NCBI GenBank assembly: GCA_035295665.1
Contig: DATGIQ010000094.1
Coordinates: forward strand, 1 to 21,297
DNA length: 21,297 bases
Direction of reading: 5' to 3'
Source: DATGIQ01 sp035295665
GTDB taxonomy: Bacteria; Planctomycetota; Planctomycetia; Gemmatales; Gemmataceae
Shown here: positions 6,778-14,305 of the stretch, piece by piece
Position numbering within the stretch: the stretch's first letter is position 1
Layout of the letters: each line of letters opens with the position of its first letter
The notes under the pieces: generated by a model
The model's input: the letters and a program-made list of their open reading frames with translations, nothing else
Database searches by the model: none
What the model was told of the DNA's origin: nothing
Position numbers and translations under genes: made by a program

Positions 6778-7854
6778 TCAAGGGGTGCGCTTGTAAAACG
6801 GCATCGGGACGACGCGGGAAGGCACTGCCTTGCCGCGCACATCCACGTCGCAAACGGTACCCGGCGCAAGATAGGCCGGTTCAAGGTAAGCCATCGCGAT
6901 GGTCTTGGCCAGGGTCGGTGAGAAGGTGCCGCTGGTGACGCGGCCGATCGGCCGGCCTTCTCGTGTTACCGCGGCGCCTTCACGAGCGATTCGCTTCCCT
7001 TCCAGCTCCAAGCCGGCGCGCTGGGGCCGAGACTTATCCTTGGCCTTTTGGACCAATGCGGTTCGGCCGACGAAATTGCCTTTGTCCAGTTTGACGGCCC
7101 AGCCGAGGCCCGCCTGGAACGGGTCGGTCTCCTCACTCAGCTCATGACCGTAGAGTGGCATGGCCGCCTCCAGGCGAAGCGTGTCGCGCGCCCCCAGGCC
7201 ACACGGCTCGGCCCCGCGCTGGAGCAGTTCTTCCCACGCCTGGCGACCTTGCTCCGCAGGGACGATCAGCTCGAAGCCATCCTCCCCCGTGTAGCCGGTC
7301 CGGCTGACGATGCTTGGTTGATCGCGGTAAGTCGTTCGCGTCCCGTAGTAGTATGGCAAGGAATCGACCGCGGCAGGGGTTATGCCGCGGCAGAGTTCCA
7401 CAGCTTTGGGTCCCTGAATCGCAATCATGCACGTCTCGCGTGTCCGATCCTGAACGGCCGCCGGCCCCGAACCTTGGTGCTGCGCGATCCAGGACAGGAT
7501 TTTTTCGCGGTTCGAGGCGTTGACGACCATCTCCCGGCCATCGGGCCAACCGTAGACCAAAACGTCATCAAGAATGCCACCTTGATCGTTGCAGACCAGC
7601 CCATAGCGGATCTGTCCAGGCTTGAGCGTGACGGCGTTGTTGGTAAAGAGATTCTGAACCAGCTCGATTCCCCGCGATCCAGCGAACCAGAACCGGCCCA
7701 TGTGGCTGATATCAAACAACCCGACCGCGGTGCGCACGGCCTGGTGTTCCGCCACGATGCTTGTGTATTGGACAGGCATATCCCAGCCGGCGAAATCCAC
7801 CATGCGCGCGCCGTGAGTGACGTGCCAGTCGTACAGCGGCGTGCGATTCGGCAT
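6778..7854 (-). CDS. gcvT: aminomethyltransferase (glycine cleavage T protein)
   Basis: 358 residues from M-P-N-R-T-P-L-Y-D-W-H. It is the T-protein: it takes the aminomethyl group from lipoyl-GcvH and makes 5,10-methylene-THF and ammonia. Typical segments include M-V-D-F-A-G-W-D-M-P-V-Q-Y, G-L-F-D-I-S-H-M-G, C-N-D-Q-G-G-I-L-D-D (conserved Asp near the folate site), S-R-T-G-Y-T-G-E-D-G-F-E and G-L-G-A-R-D-T-L-R-L-E. The start at 7854 is chosen over an in-frame upstream start (7911) because AGGAGG lies 9 bases before it and because the family begins at this point. It is the first gene of the operon and is divergent from the GAF-domain gene. Confidence 0.96.
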   Translation of the reverse strand: MPNRTPLYDWHVTHGARMVDFAGWDMPVQYTSIVAEHQAVRTAVGLFDISHMGRFWFAGSRGIELVQNLFTNNAVTLKPGQIRYGLVCNDQGGILDDVLVYGWPDGREMVVNASNREKILSWIAQHQGSGPAAVQDRTRETCMIAIQGPKAVELCRGITPAAVDSLPYYYGTRTTYRDQPSIVSRTGYTGEDGFELIVPAEQGRQAWEELLQRGAEPCGLGARDTLRLEAAMPLYGHELSEETDPFQAGLGWAVKLDKGNFVGRTALVQKAKDKSRPQRAGLELEGKRIAREGAAVTREGRPIGRVTSGTFSPTLAKTIAMAYLEPAYLAPGTVCDVDVRGKAVPSRVVPMPFYKRTP

Positions 7855-7881
7855 GGGTTCATCCCTCCTGTAAGTACTTTC

Positions 7882-7911
7882 ATCGTATGAAGCCTCAGCG
7901 ATTGCGTCCAA
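7882..7911 (-). promoter_or_regulatory. possible promoter of the gcv operon
   Basis: On the minus strand TTGGAC (7906-7911) and TACGAT (7882-7887) are separated by 18 bases. Transcription would begin about 20-25 bases before the gcvT start. The match to sigma-70 consensus is partial. The leader would be too short for a glycine riboswitch, and I see none in 7855-8019. Confidence 0.3.
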
Positions 7912-8019
7912 GCTTCGCAGGGCGTGGCCAGCCGGTCTCCAAGCAAGCCCTCTTCATCCGGAGATCGCTGGCGACTAGATTAACAACAGCCTCTCCATTT
8001 GGTACAGGAGTGAGTTGAT

Positions 8020-9336
8020 TTGGCAGAGCAAAATGGCACCATGCGGTTCCTCCGGGTGATCAAGGCAGCGGCGCTGAAGCTCGGCGGCCGGCTCGACCTG
8101 GAGCATGTTGGGCAGACCGTCGTTTCGACCCTGGTTGCAGAATTTGACTCGGCCTTGGCCCGGCTTTGGCTGTACGAGGAATCCAGCGACGCGCTCCTTC
8201 TCCAGGCCAGTGCTGGACCGTTGAGCGCCTCTGTCCATGGCCCGCGGCGAATTCCCGAACTTTCCCGCAATCCCGACAGAATTGCGGAAGTGGCTCGCAC
8301 TCGCACCGCATTCATCTCCAACGACCTTGCCGCGGAGAGGAAATTCGACCAAGGCTGGATCCAGCGCGAACAGCTTGCGGGACTGGCAGCGATTCCCCTG
8401 GTCATCGGCGATGAGCTGCGGGGAGTGCTCGTCCATTTCGCCCGGCGTGTGCTGGCTGAAGACTTGGTGGAAGCCTTGGCGGTCTTCGCTGCTATCGTGA
8501 GCGCGGCCCTCGCCGATGTGCAACATTGCATGTGCGAACAGCAGCTTCGGGCACAGACAGAGGAAGCCCATCAACGTTCCGCCTTTCTTGGCGAAGCGAG
8601 TAACGTGCTCGCCAGTTCGCTGGATTATCCGACCACGTTGGCCAGTGTAGCCCGGCTGGCCGTGCCTCAACTTGCCGACTGGTGTGCCGTGTACATGCTC
8701 GAGCCGGATAGCTCCATCCACTTGCTGGCGGTGACTCATGTGGACCCGGCCAAGATCGAGTGGGCGTACGAACTGGGACGCCGATACCCACCCAACCCGA
8801 GCGCGCCGCACGGTGTGCCGCACGTGCTGCGCACCGGCCTCTCCGAACTTTATCCAGAGGTGCCGGAGACCGTGTTGCTGGCGTACGCACGGGATCAGGA
8901 GCACCTTCGGCTGCTGCGCGAGCTGGGGCTCCGCTCGTACATGATCGTTCCGCTGAAAGCCCGGACGCGCATGCTGGGCGCCCTGGGCTTCGCCTGTGCC
9001 GAAACCGGAAGACGATACCGCGCCGAAGATCTGGCGTTGGCTGAAGACCTGGCCCGCCGCGCTGCGATGGCGATCGAGAACACCCTTCTCTACCGCGAAA
9101 CACAGGAAGCGGTCACTGCACGCGATCAGTTTCTCGCGCTGGCATCGCATGAGCTGCGGACACCGCTTTCCCCCATCCAGCTTCAGATCCAGTTCCTGCT
9201 CCGCGCCATCCGCACGGGCACGCTCAACAACATCCCACACGAGCGTTTGCTGGAGATGGTGGAGATGTGCGATCGGCAAATCAAACATCTGGTCCAGCTC
9301 GTTAACAACCTGCTGGCGGGATTCCGCGGGGGTTAG
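8020..9336 (+). CDS. GAF-GAF-HisKA protein lacking the ATPase domain
   Basis: 438 residues. There are two GAF-type sensory domains (about 20-165 and 200-350, the second with L-A-D-W-C-A-V-Y-M-L and I-V-P-L-K-A-R-T-R-M-L-G-A-L-G-F-A). A HisKA dimerisation/phosphoacceptor region follows, with H377 in A-S-H-E-L-R-T-P-L-S. The frame stops at L-V-N-N-L-L-A-G-F-R-G-G, where complete kinases continue D-x-S-R-x-x-x-G into HATPase_c. No N, G1 or G2 box exists in this ORF or in the 116 bases after it, so the protein cannot autophosphorylate alone. The TTG start is supported by AGGAG nine bases upstream; ATG at 8041 is the alternative. A lone receiver gene follows on the same strand. It may be a degraded kinase or a phosphotransfer partner. 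Confidence 0.8.
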   Translation: MAEQNGTMRFLRVIKAAALKLGGRLDLEHVGQTVVSTLVAEFDSALARLWLYEESSDALLLQASAGPLSASVHGPRRIPELSRNPDRIAEVARTRTAFISNDLAAERKFDQGWIQREQLAGLAAIPLVIGDELRGVLVHFARRVLAEDLVEALAVFAAIVSAALADVQHCMCEQQLRAQTEEAHQRSAFLGEASNVLASSLDYPTTLASVARLAVPQLADWCAVYMLEPDSSIHLLAVTHVDPAKIEWAYELGRRYPPNPSAPHGVPHVLRTGLSELYPEVPETVLLAYARDQEHLRLLRELGLRSYMIVPLKARTRMLGALGFACAETGRRYRAEDLALAEDLARRAAMAIENTLLYRETQEAVTARDQFLALASHELRTPLSPIQLQIQFLLRAIRTGTLNNIPHERLLEMVEMCDRQIKHLVQLVNNLLAGFRGG

Positions 9337-9452
9337 AGCAGGATGGCTCGTGGGGTGCCTGGGCGCCTTGCCATCTCCGGCAAAAATGCTAGCGTAGGTG
9401 AGGAGCCAATCTCAGCGGGACATGGAGGCCACTGCTGAGGAGCATTGCTGCT

Positions 9453-9824
9453 ATGGTAACAGAGTCCAGGAAACGCATCCTGGTCGTCGAGGACGATGCC
9501 GCCACGCGCGATGCGGTGGCGTTCGTTCTCGAGGACGAGGGCTATTCCGTGACGGGCGTCGCTAACGGTCAAGAGGCACTGCACCACCTGCGCCGGACCT
9601 CCCCGCCCCACCTTATTCTCCTCGATCTCATGATGCCGATCATGAATGGCTGGGAGTTCCGTAAGGAGCAGACGGAAGACCCGGAGCTGAAGTCGATCCC
9701 GGTGCTTGTGATTTCCGCGGATCGTGCCGTTCCCCAAAAGGCGGCTGCACTGGGTGCCATCGACTATCTGCTGAAACCGATTGATCTCGATCAATTGCTC
9801 GAAGCCGTGCAGCGCTATTGCTGA
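9453..9824 (+). CDS. single-domain response regulator (CheY-like receiver)
   Basis: 123 residues comprising only a receiver domain: acidic pocket E13-D14-D15, phosphoacceptor D58 in L-I-L-L-D-L-M-M-P, S88 in V-L-V-I-S-A and K108 in Y-L-L-K-P-I. There is no DNA-binding or enzymatic output domain. GAGGAG is 10 bases upstream of the ATG. It follows the ATPase-less GAF/HisKA gene by 116 bases, so it may be its partner, or both may be remnants of one hybrid kinase that lost its middle. Single receivers usually act in phosphorelays or by protein binding; the target is not visible. Confidence 0.88.
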   Translation: MVTESRKRILVVEDDAATRDAVAFVLEDEGYSVTGVANGQEALHHLRRTSPPHLILLDLMMPIMNGWEFRKEQTEDPELKSIPVLVISADRAVPQKAAALGAIDYLLKPIDLDQLLEAVQRYC

Positions 9825-9898
9825 AGCAATTGGCTGGGAACGTAGAGCGCAGCGGCTGTGCCCGCGCGTGTTCAGCAAGCCGACGAGGCGCTGGGTGG

Positions 9899-11647
9899 TC
9901 AATGGTTCGCCACGATGACCACTTCGCACCGCCGGTACAAATCGCTGTGCCGAGCCAGAAGATGGTGGGCCCCGCGTACGCTGGTCTGGAGTCTTTCCCA
10001 GACGGTCGCCGGCAGAAAAAGATAGGTCGGCAGGGGAGAGCGCAGGAACTCCAGGACTTGCTCGTCGTTCTCCAACCGCCGTACCTCGCGGCGGCAATAA
10101 AAGACCAAGCTGGGCTGAAAATACTGGTAGCACCCCACGCGAATTTCGCGGTCCGTTTGTTGTACCTTGCCTGTCTGAACCAGTGCTCGCGGTGCTTTGT
10201 AGGCATCGAGGGCCACACTTCCCCACGTGAACAACCCACCGATAAATGCGATCGATGCCACGGTAACGCACAGCACGAGCCCTGAGCGGTGCCCAGTGTA
10301 CAGGCACCGCCATGCCGCCGCCGCTCCGAGGACGGGCACTATTCCCAGGGCTGCCCATGTGCGCAATCCTGCCAACGGAAAGCCATGTAGCGCTGGGATG
10401 GGAATCGTGCCCGCAGCGATCAACAAGGCCAGACTGGTTGCGACACCTACCAAGGCGAAACCGGCAATGCTAAGGTGCAGCACCCAGGCAGGCGGCCGAA
10501 TTGTTCCAGCCCGCCAGCGCTGCAGGAAATGAGCGGTCAGAATCGCAAGGGGCGGGTACAGGGGCAAGATGTAGTTCGGCAGCTTCGTGCTCGCCAGGGA
10601 AAAGAAGCCGAACGTGACGGCGATCCAGCACCACAAAAAGCGGTAGCCCGCCGGCAAACCTGGCCTTCTCCCTTCGGTCCACTCTGCGGCCGGCTGGAAC
10701 GATAGGCGAGCGGAGGGCGGGTCGTCTTCACGGGCCCGTTTCCCGGTCGCATACCAGCCGGCCAATCCGAGAAACACGGACCACGGGGCAAATCCCAAAG
10801 CCAGCACGCCAAGATAGTAAAAGACAGGTCCGCTGTGGTGCTCCATGGGATGGAGATAGCGGCCGATATTATGTTGCAAAATGAATCCGTTGAGGAAAGC
10901 GATCTTGGTTTCGACCCCGACCCAGACGTACCACGGCACGGCAACCAAGACGAACGCTAACGCAGCCCCCAGTAGCCGCCACTCCCATAACAAGCGGGCC
11001 TTTCGACTCCACAGCAGGAAAAGTCCGATGATCGCAACAGGGAGCACCAGCCCAACAGGCCCTTTGGCCAGCACAGCGACGCCCGCACTGATCCCGCTCG
11101 CCACAGACCAGGCTCGCTCCCTTCCCCTGCCCTGATCTGCCGCGGTAGAAGAAAGGGGGAGAGGAAGAGGACGGCTAAAGGTTCGCCAAAAGAAGAACAA
11201 GGTCAGCAGCGTAGCCGCGTTCAGCAAGGCATCGGGGTTGGCAAAATGGGCAGCAGCGCAGAACAGGCCGGTGGTTGCCAAGACCAACCCGGCTAGCAAA
11301 CCGGTCGCGGCTCCGAACATCCGCCGCCCCAGCTCGTAGGTCATCAAAACCGCGGCCAAGGCTGCCAGCGCTGAGGGGAGCCGGGCCGCAAATTCATTGA
11401 TGCCGAACAGACCAAATGCGCTGATTTGCAACCAATAGAGCAGCGCCGGCTTATCCACGCGGAGCTGGTAGTTGTGCGTAGGGACCACCCAGTTGCCGCA
11501 ATCCAGCATTTCGCGGGCGGCTTCCGCATTGTTGCCTTCGTCAATATCCCAAAGGCTGCACGCCCCCAGATTCGGAAACGTCAAGGCAACGGCCGCGGTC
11601 AGCAGCAAGGCATAATGGCCGCAGCGAGTATTGAGAGCGTGGAACAT
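9899..11647 (-). CDS. GT39-family membrane glycosyltransferase (ArnT/PMT-like)
   Basis: 582 residues from the ATG at 11647, preceded by GAGGAA at suitable spacing; a TTG 33 bases upstream is less likely. Many hydrophobic helices are present. The first periplasmic loop carries D-I-D-E-G-N-N-A-E-A-A-R-E-M, the acidic motif of GT-C fold transferases that use polyprenyl-phosphate sugars, followed by Y-Q-L-R-V-D-K-P-A-L-L-Y-W. Further family marks are A-R-L-P-S-A-L, L-A-K-G-P-V-G and T-K-L-P-N-Y-I-L-P-L-Y-P. It likely adds a sugar to lipid A-like or other surface glycans; the substrate is unknown. A low-complexity loop, S-R-P-L-P-L-P-L-S-S-T-A-A-D-Q-G-R-G-R-E-R (bases about 11117-11181), is encoded by a purine/pyrimidine-rich tract and looks inserted. 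The gene converges with the receiver gene. Confidence 0.87.
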   Translation of the reverse strand: MFHALNTRCGHYALLLTAAVALTFPNLGACSLWDIDEGNNAEAAREMLDCGNWVVPTHNYQLRVDKPALLYWLQISAFGLFGINEFAARLPSALAALAAVLMTYELGRRMFGAATGLLAGLVLATTGLFCAAAHFANPDALLNAATLLTLFFFWRTFSRPLPLPLSSTAADQGRGRERAWSVASGISAGVAVLAKGPVGLVLPVAIIGLFLLWSRKARLLWEWRLLGAALAFVLVAVPWYVWVGVETKIAFLNGFILQHNIGRYLHPMEHHSGPVFYYLGVLALGFAPWSVFLGLAGWYATGKRAREDDPPSARLSFQPAAEWTEGRRPGLPAGYRFLWCWIAVTFGFFSLASTKLPNYILPLYPPLAILTAHFLQRWRAGTIRPPAWVLHLSIAGFALVGVATSLALLIAAGTIPIPALHGFPLAGLRTWAALGIVPVLGAAAAWRCLYTGHRSGLVLCVTVASIAFIGGLFTWGSVALDAYKAPRALVQTGKVQQTDREIRVGCYQYFQPSLVFYCRREVRRLENDEQVLEFLRSPLPTYLFLPATVWERLQTSVRGAHHLLARHSDLYRRCEVVIVANH

Positions 11648-11751
11648 TCCGTTGTTCCTCGATTCCCACGTTGCCGGCAAGCACCGGGTTGTCTCTTCTA
11701 CACGAGCTGCCCCAGGACTCGCCGGGCTATGCCGAGGGCGAAGCCTGCCAA

Positions 11752-11757
11752 ATTATA
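11752..11757 (-). promoter_or_regulatory. possible -10 box for the glycosyltransferase gene
   Basis: A perfect TATAAT lies on the minus strand about 105 bases before the glycosyltransferase start. The only -35-like word upstream (TTGATC) is 22 bases away, which is too far for a standard spacer, so the call is weak. Confidence 0.28.
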
Positions 11758-11808
11758 GAAACCTTCCCGCTTTTCGCGAGATCAAGTTCTCCCGCTCCGC
11801 CCCCGTTC

Positions 11809-12117
11809 TCACGGTCCGATCGAAAACGTCAAATACGGCACCGGGTAAACGAACCCGTAGTTCGGGTAAACGTAGTTGTAAGAATACGGCACCGTGTAGG
11901 GGTAGCTGTAGCCGTACGGCTGCACATAGAACCGCGGACGGTAGTACGGGCCATAAGAACCCCGCCAGCCGTACCAATTACGATCCCAGTGTGCCTCGCC
12001 ATGATGCCAGCCATTGTGGCCGCGGTCATGGTGGTCGGCCCGGGCTGGATTCGGAGATCCGGTTAGCCCAACCAGTGCCAGGACACCCGCCGCCATTCCA
12101 AGTAAGGCACGTCGCAT
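11809..12117 (-). CDS. small exported Tyr/Pro/His-rich protein
   Basis: 102 residues. The N-terminus M-R-R-A-L-L-G-M-A-A-G-V-L-A-L-V-G-L is a signal peptide with likely cleavage near P-A-R-A/D. The mature part begins with a His-rich patch (D-H-H-D-R-G-H-N-G-W-H-H) and continues with a Tyr/Pro-rich tail holding 16 tyrosines in about 56 residues (for example P-Y-G-Y-S-Y-P-Y). No catalytic domain is visible. Such proteins are common in planctomycetes; metal binding or a role in the envelope are guesses. AAGGAG lies 6 bases before the ATG, a strong ribosome site. Confidence 0.75.
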   Translation of the reverse strand: MRRALLGMAAGVLALVGLTGSPNPARADHHDRGHNGWHHGEAHWDRNWYGWRGSYGPYYRPRFYVQPYGYSYPYTVPYSYNYVYPNYGFVYPVPYLTFSIGP

Positions 12118-12216
12118 GGATAGCTCCTTCCCGTGAACTTGTGATTTCTCTTCCCCACCAAGAGAACGCTGGGGGCGAGAAAACTTGCATGCACAAGCTC
12201 ATCCGATATTTTGATT

Positions 12217-12284
12217 GAGAAACACGAAACGCGGCGTCTGGAACTTTGCTCCGAGAGTTCGAGACCCCGCCTTTCGTGTTTCTC
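12217..12284. repeat. 68-bp imperfect palindrome (MITE- or hairpin-like)
   Basis: Arms 12217-12244 and 12257-12284 are inverted copies that match at 25 of 28 positions around a 12-base loop; the arm begins GAGAAACACGAAA. The right arm ends against the stop codon of the multi-HTH gene, and the T-A pair 12216/12285 extends it into that codon. Read on the minus strand it sits just after that gene and before the Tyr-rich gene, so it may also act as a terminator, although no U-run follows. The word GAAACGCGGCGT (12224-12235) recurs inverted near 17790-17801. Confidence 0.65.
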
Positions 12285-14187
12285 AGCGGCCCGATGTGCC
12301 ATTGGAATGGGGCCGGTAGAGCGGGTGTGCGCGGCCGTTTCGTTCCTTCGTGGTATACCAAAGCGCGTGGATTTCTCTCCAGCGTTCCTCGTCCGGCGAC
12401 AAGTTCGAAGCCCGGAGAATCCGCTCGATGTGGAACCATTTGACCGGTTGGTCGATATCGATGCGCTGCAAGTCGCGGATCAGCACGGAATAGTTGAAGC
12501 CGAGCCGGGGACTGAAGCCCCGCAGCGTGACGGCCGCCTCCGCAATCAGCAGTCGCAACTCCACGGCCAAAGGCGAGCGGAATTGGGCTTGGAGCCGAGC
12601 GCGGTAGCGCTTGCTCCAGTCACGCCGCAGCTCGGTCGATTCCTCGACGCCACAGGCCCGACCGATCTGCTCCACCATTTTCCAGGTCGGGATCTCTTCA
12701 CCCCGTGCGATGGCACGGAGCCGGCCAGTCCAAAGGCCCTTCAAACCCGCCTTCCGAAGAAGGCGCGTCAGCGGGATCAATCCTCGCTCCCGGCGTGCCA
12801 GCAGGGTAATCATGTCGGCCACCGAGGGCGGTGTTTGCCAGGCCGAGCGCTCGGCCGTCCGTTTGTTCTGCCGCTGGAGAAGAGCCACCACCCGGCGTTG
12901 GCCAGCCTGGTGAATCGCCTCCAAAATCCGCGCCACGGCCGTGGGCAACAGCGGCGTGACGCCCCGTTCGATGCGCTGGTATTCTGCACTGGAATAGCCC
13001 AGGATCGGCTGCATGTCCCGTAGCTCGAATCCATACACTTCACGTGCCAGCCGAAGTTCGGTGCGCATTTCCGGTCGGTGGCGGCGATGAAACTGCCGAC
13101 GTCGTTCGTGCCAATGCTCTAGCAGGCGGCCTCGTTCGCTTTCATCATCTGTCAGAATGGCTACCAAGCCGGCGGGATAAGCCTTGGCCGAATAAAACCC
13201 ATCCTCTTCGATGTACTTGATGATCCGTGCCGGCTTTTTGCCGCCGACGCCGAAGAGGTCGGCGATCTCACGGCGTGAGATTTCCCGGGTCTGCCGCAGC
13301 CGCTTCAAATCGGGCCCAAAGCGATCATGGAGCCGTTGCTTGTGTTCATCCCGGAGCCACAACCGCTTCAAGGCTTTCAGTTCCTCATCGCCTTGACTCA
13401 GCAGGCGGACGGCTTGTTCTACCTGGGACCAAGGAGGCAGCTCCAGATAACGCAGCTGTCGAACCGTAGCCGTGCTCAGAACCCCTTGGAGAAGCAGTTG
13501 CCGTTCCGCGTAGCCTTGACGGGCGCAGCGCGTCCAAAACTCCGCGAGAGCTTCCGGATAGCCCCGCTCCAGCAATCGTCGTCGCTGGGTCTCGTACCAA
13601 AGGGCTTCGGTGGCGATTGCATTCTCGCCGACAGCCTGGCAGAGGCGGCGCAGCAGGTCCAGCGGCAACGGAAAATTGCCACGCCGATATTCCCAGAGCG
13701 TCGCCGGACTGATCCCGACGCGCCGTGCCAGCTCACGCGGCGAACCGGCGCGGAGTTCCAGCCGGGCGATGATTTGTTCCAGCGTCTCCCCTGGCCCCGC
13801 ATAAAGTCGGTGCAATTCGTCCAACTGGTCCGCGCCCACCTTCGCGTGCTGGCAGAAAGCGACAAATTGCCGCAGGATCCGGCGCGTCGGCTTGTGGACG
13901 CCGAGTTCTAGATCGCGCAGCGTCCCCCGGCCGATGCCGGAACGGCGCGCCAGTTCCAAGCGTGTCAGACCCAGCGTTTCGGCTCGGATCTTCACGACTA
14001 GACGGGCCAACGGTGAAACCGTTTCTGCCCGTGCCAGAGCGCGCTGGCGGAGATGTGCGTTGCGTAACGCATGCCCGCTCAAGCGCTCGGCATGGTTCGA
14101 TGCATGGAGCGGCATGGCTTCACGGGACAGCGGCCCTGGCTGGCGAGGTTCGCGGTTCGAGTTCAGGGGCGAACAGTCGGCAGGCAT
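12283..14187 (-). CDS. large protein of about seven tandem HTH-like units
   Basis: 634 residues, very Arg/Leu-rich, with no transmembrane segment or enzyme domain seen. XRE-like helix-turn-helix units repeat along its length. Unit 1 is about 60-130 (L-T-R-L-E-L-A-R-R-S-G-I-G-R-G-T-L-R-D-L-E), unit 2 136-200 (S-P-R-E-L-A-R-R-V-G-I-S-P-A-T-L-W-E-Y-R-R-G) and unit 3 about 220-280 (degenerate). Unit 4 is 293-362 (S-R-R-E-I-A-D-L-F-G-V), unit 5 376-445 (L-R-D-M-Q-P-I-L-G-Y-S-S-A-E-Y-Q-R-I-E-R-G), unit 6 457-527 and unit 7 541-613. Most units end in a helix like E-L-K-A-L-K-R-L-W; the Trp/Tyr recur at about 129, 197, 277, 359, 524 and 610. DNA binding is inferred. The ATG at 14187 has no clear ribosome site; M25 (14115) is possible. 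I do not recognise a named family. Confidence 0.7.
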   Translation of the reverse strand: MPADCSPLNSNREPRQPGPLSREAMPLHASNHAERLSGHALRNAHLRQRALARAETVSPLARLVVKIRAETLGLTRLELARRSGIGRGTLRDLELGVHKPTRRILRQFVAFCQHAKVGADQLDELHRLYAGPGETLEQIIARLELRAGSPRELARRVGISPATLWEYRRGNFPLPLDLLRRLCQAVGENAIATEALWYETQRRRLLERGYPEALAEFWTRCARQGYAERQLLLQGVLSTATVRQLRYLELPPWSQVEQAVRLLSQGDEELKALKRLWLRDEHKQRLHDRFGPDLKRLRQTREISRREIADLFGVGGKKPARIIKYIEEDGFYSAKAYPAGLVAILTDDESERGRLLEHWHERRRQFHRRHRPEMRTELRLAREVYGFELRDMQPILGYSSAEYQRIERGVTPLLPTAVARILEAIHQAGQRRVVALLQRQNKRTAERSAWQTPPSVADMITLLARRERGLIPLTRLLRKAGLKGLWTGRLRAIARGEEIPTWKMVEQIGRACGVEESTELRRDWSKRYRARLQAQFRSPLAVELRLLIAEAAVTLRGFSPRLGFNYSVLIRDLQRIDIDQPVKWFHIERILRASNLSPDEERWREIHALWYTTKERNGRAHPLYRPHSNGTSGR

Positions 14188-14258
14188 GGGGCCGGCTTTT
14201 GGCAGGTTACAGGTGCTTCCTGGCAGGTCGGAGCAGCACCGGAAGGTTTCCCCTGTGC

Positions 14259-14288
14259 ATCCTATGGCAAGGGGAAAGGGATGGCCAA
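14259..14288 (-). promoter_or_regulatory. possible promoter of the multi-HTH gene
   Basis: On the minus strand TTGGCC (14283-14288) and TAGGAT (14259-14264) are spaced by 18 bases, 72 bases before the proposed ATG. Each box matches sigma-70 consensus at only about four of six positions or fewer. Confidence 0.25.
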
Positions 14289-14305
14289 CAGAAATTTCTC
14301 CTGAT

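Noticed and set aside
7855..8019. Glycine riboswitch upstream of gcvT
   Set aside because: No paired aptamer-like structure was seen, the candidate transcript leader is only about 20 bases, and an ordinary AGGAGG site precedes gcvT.
7975..9288. Long minus-strand open frame (437 codons) opposite the GAF/HisKA gene
   Set aside because: It lies antisense to a gene with clear domains. Its translation has no recognisable family and no ribosome site; GC-rich codon bias produces such frames.
9337..9452. Frameshifted HATPase domain after the truncated kinase
   Set aside because: All three plus-strand frames were read through the gap. None gives N, G1 or G2 motifs, and the space is too short for the domain.
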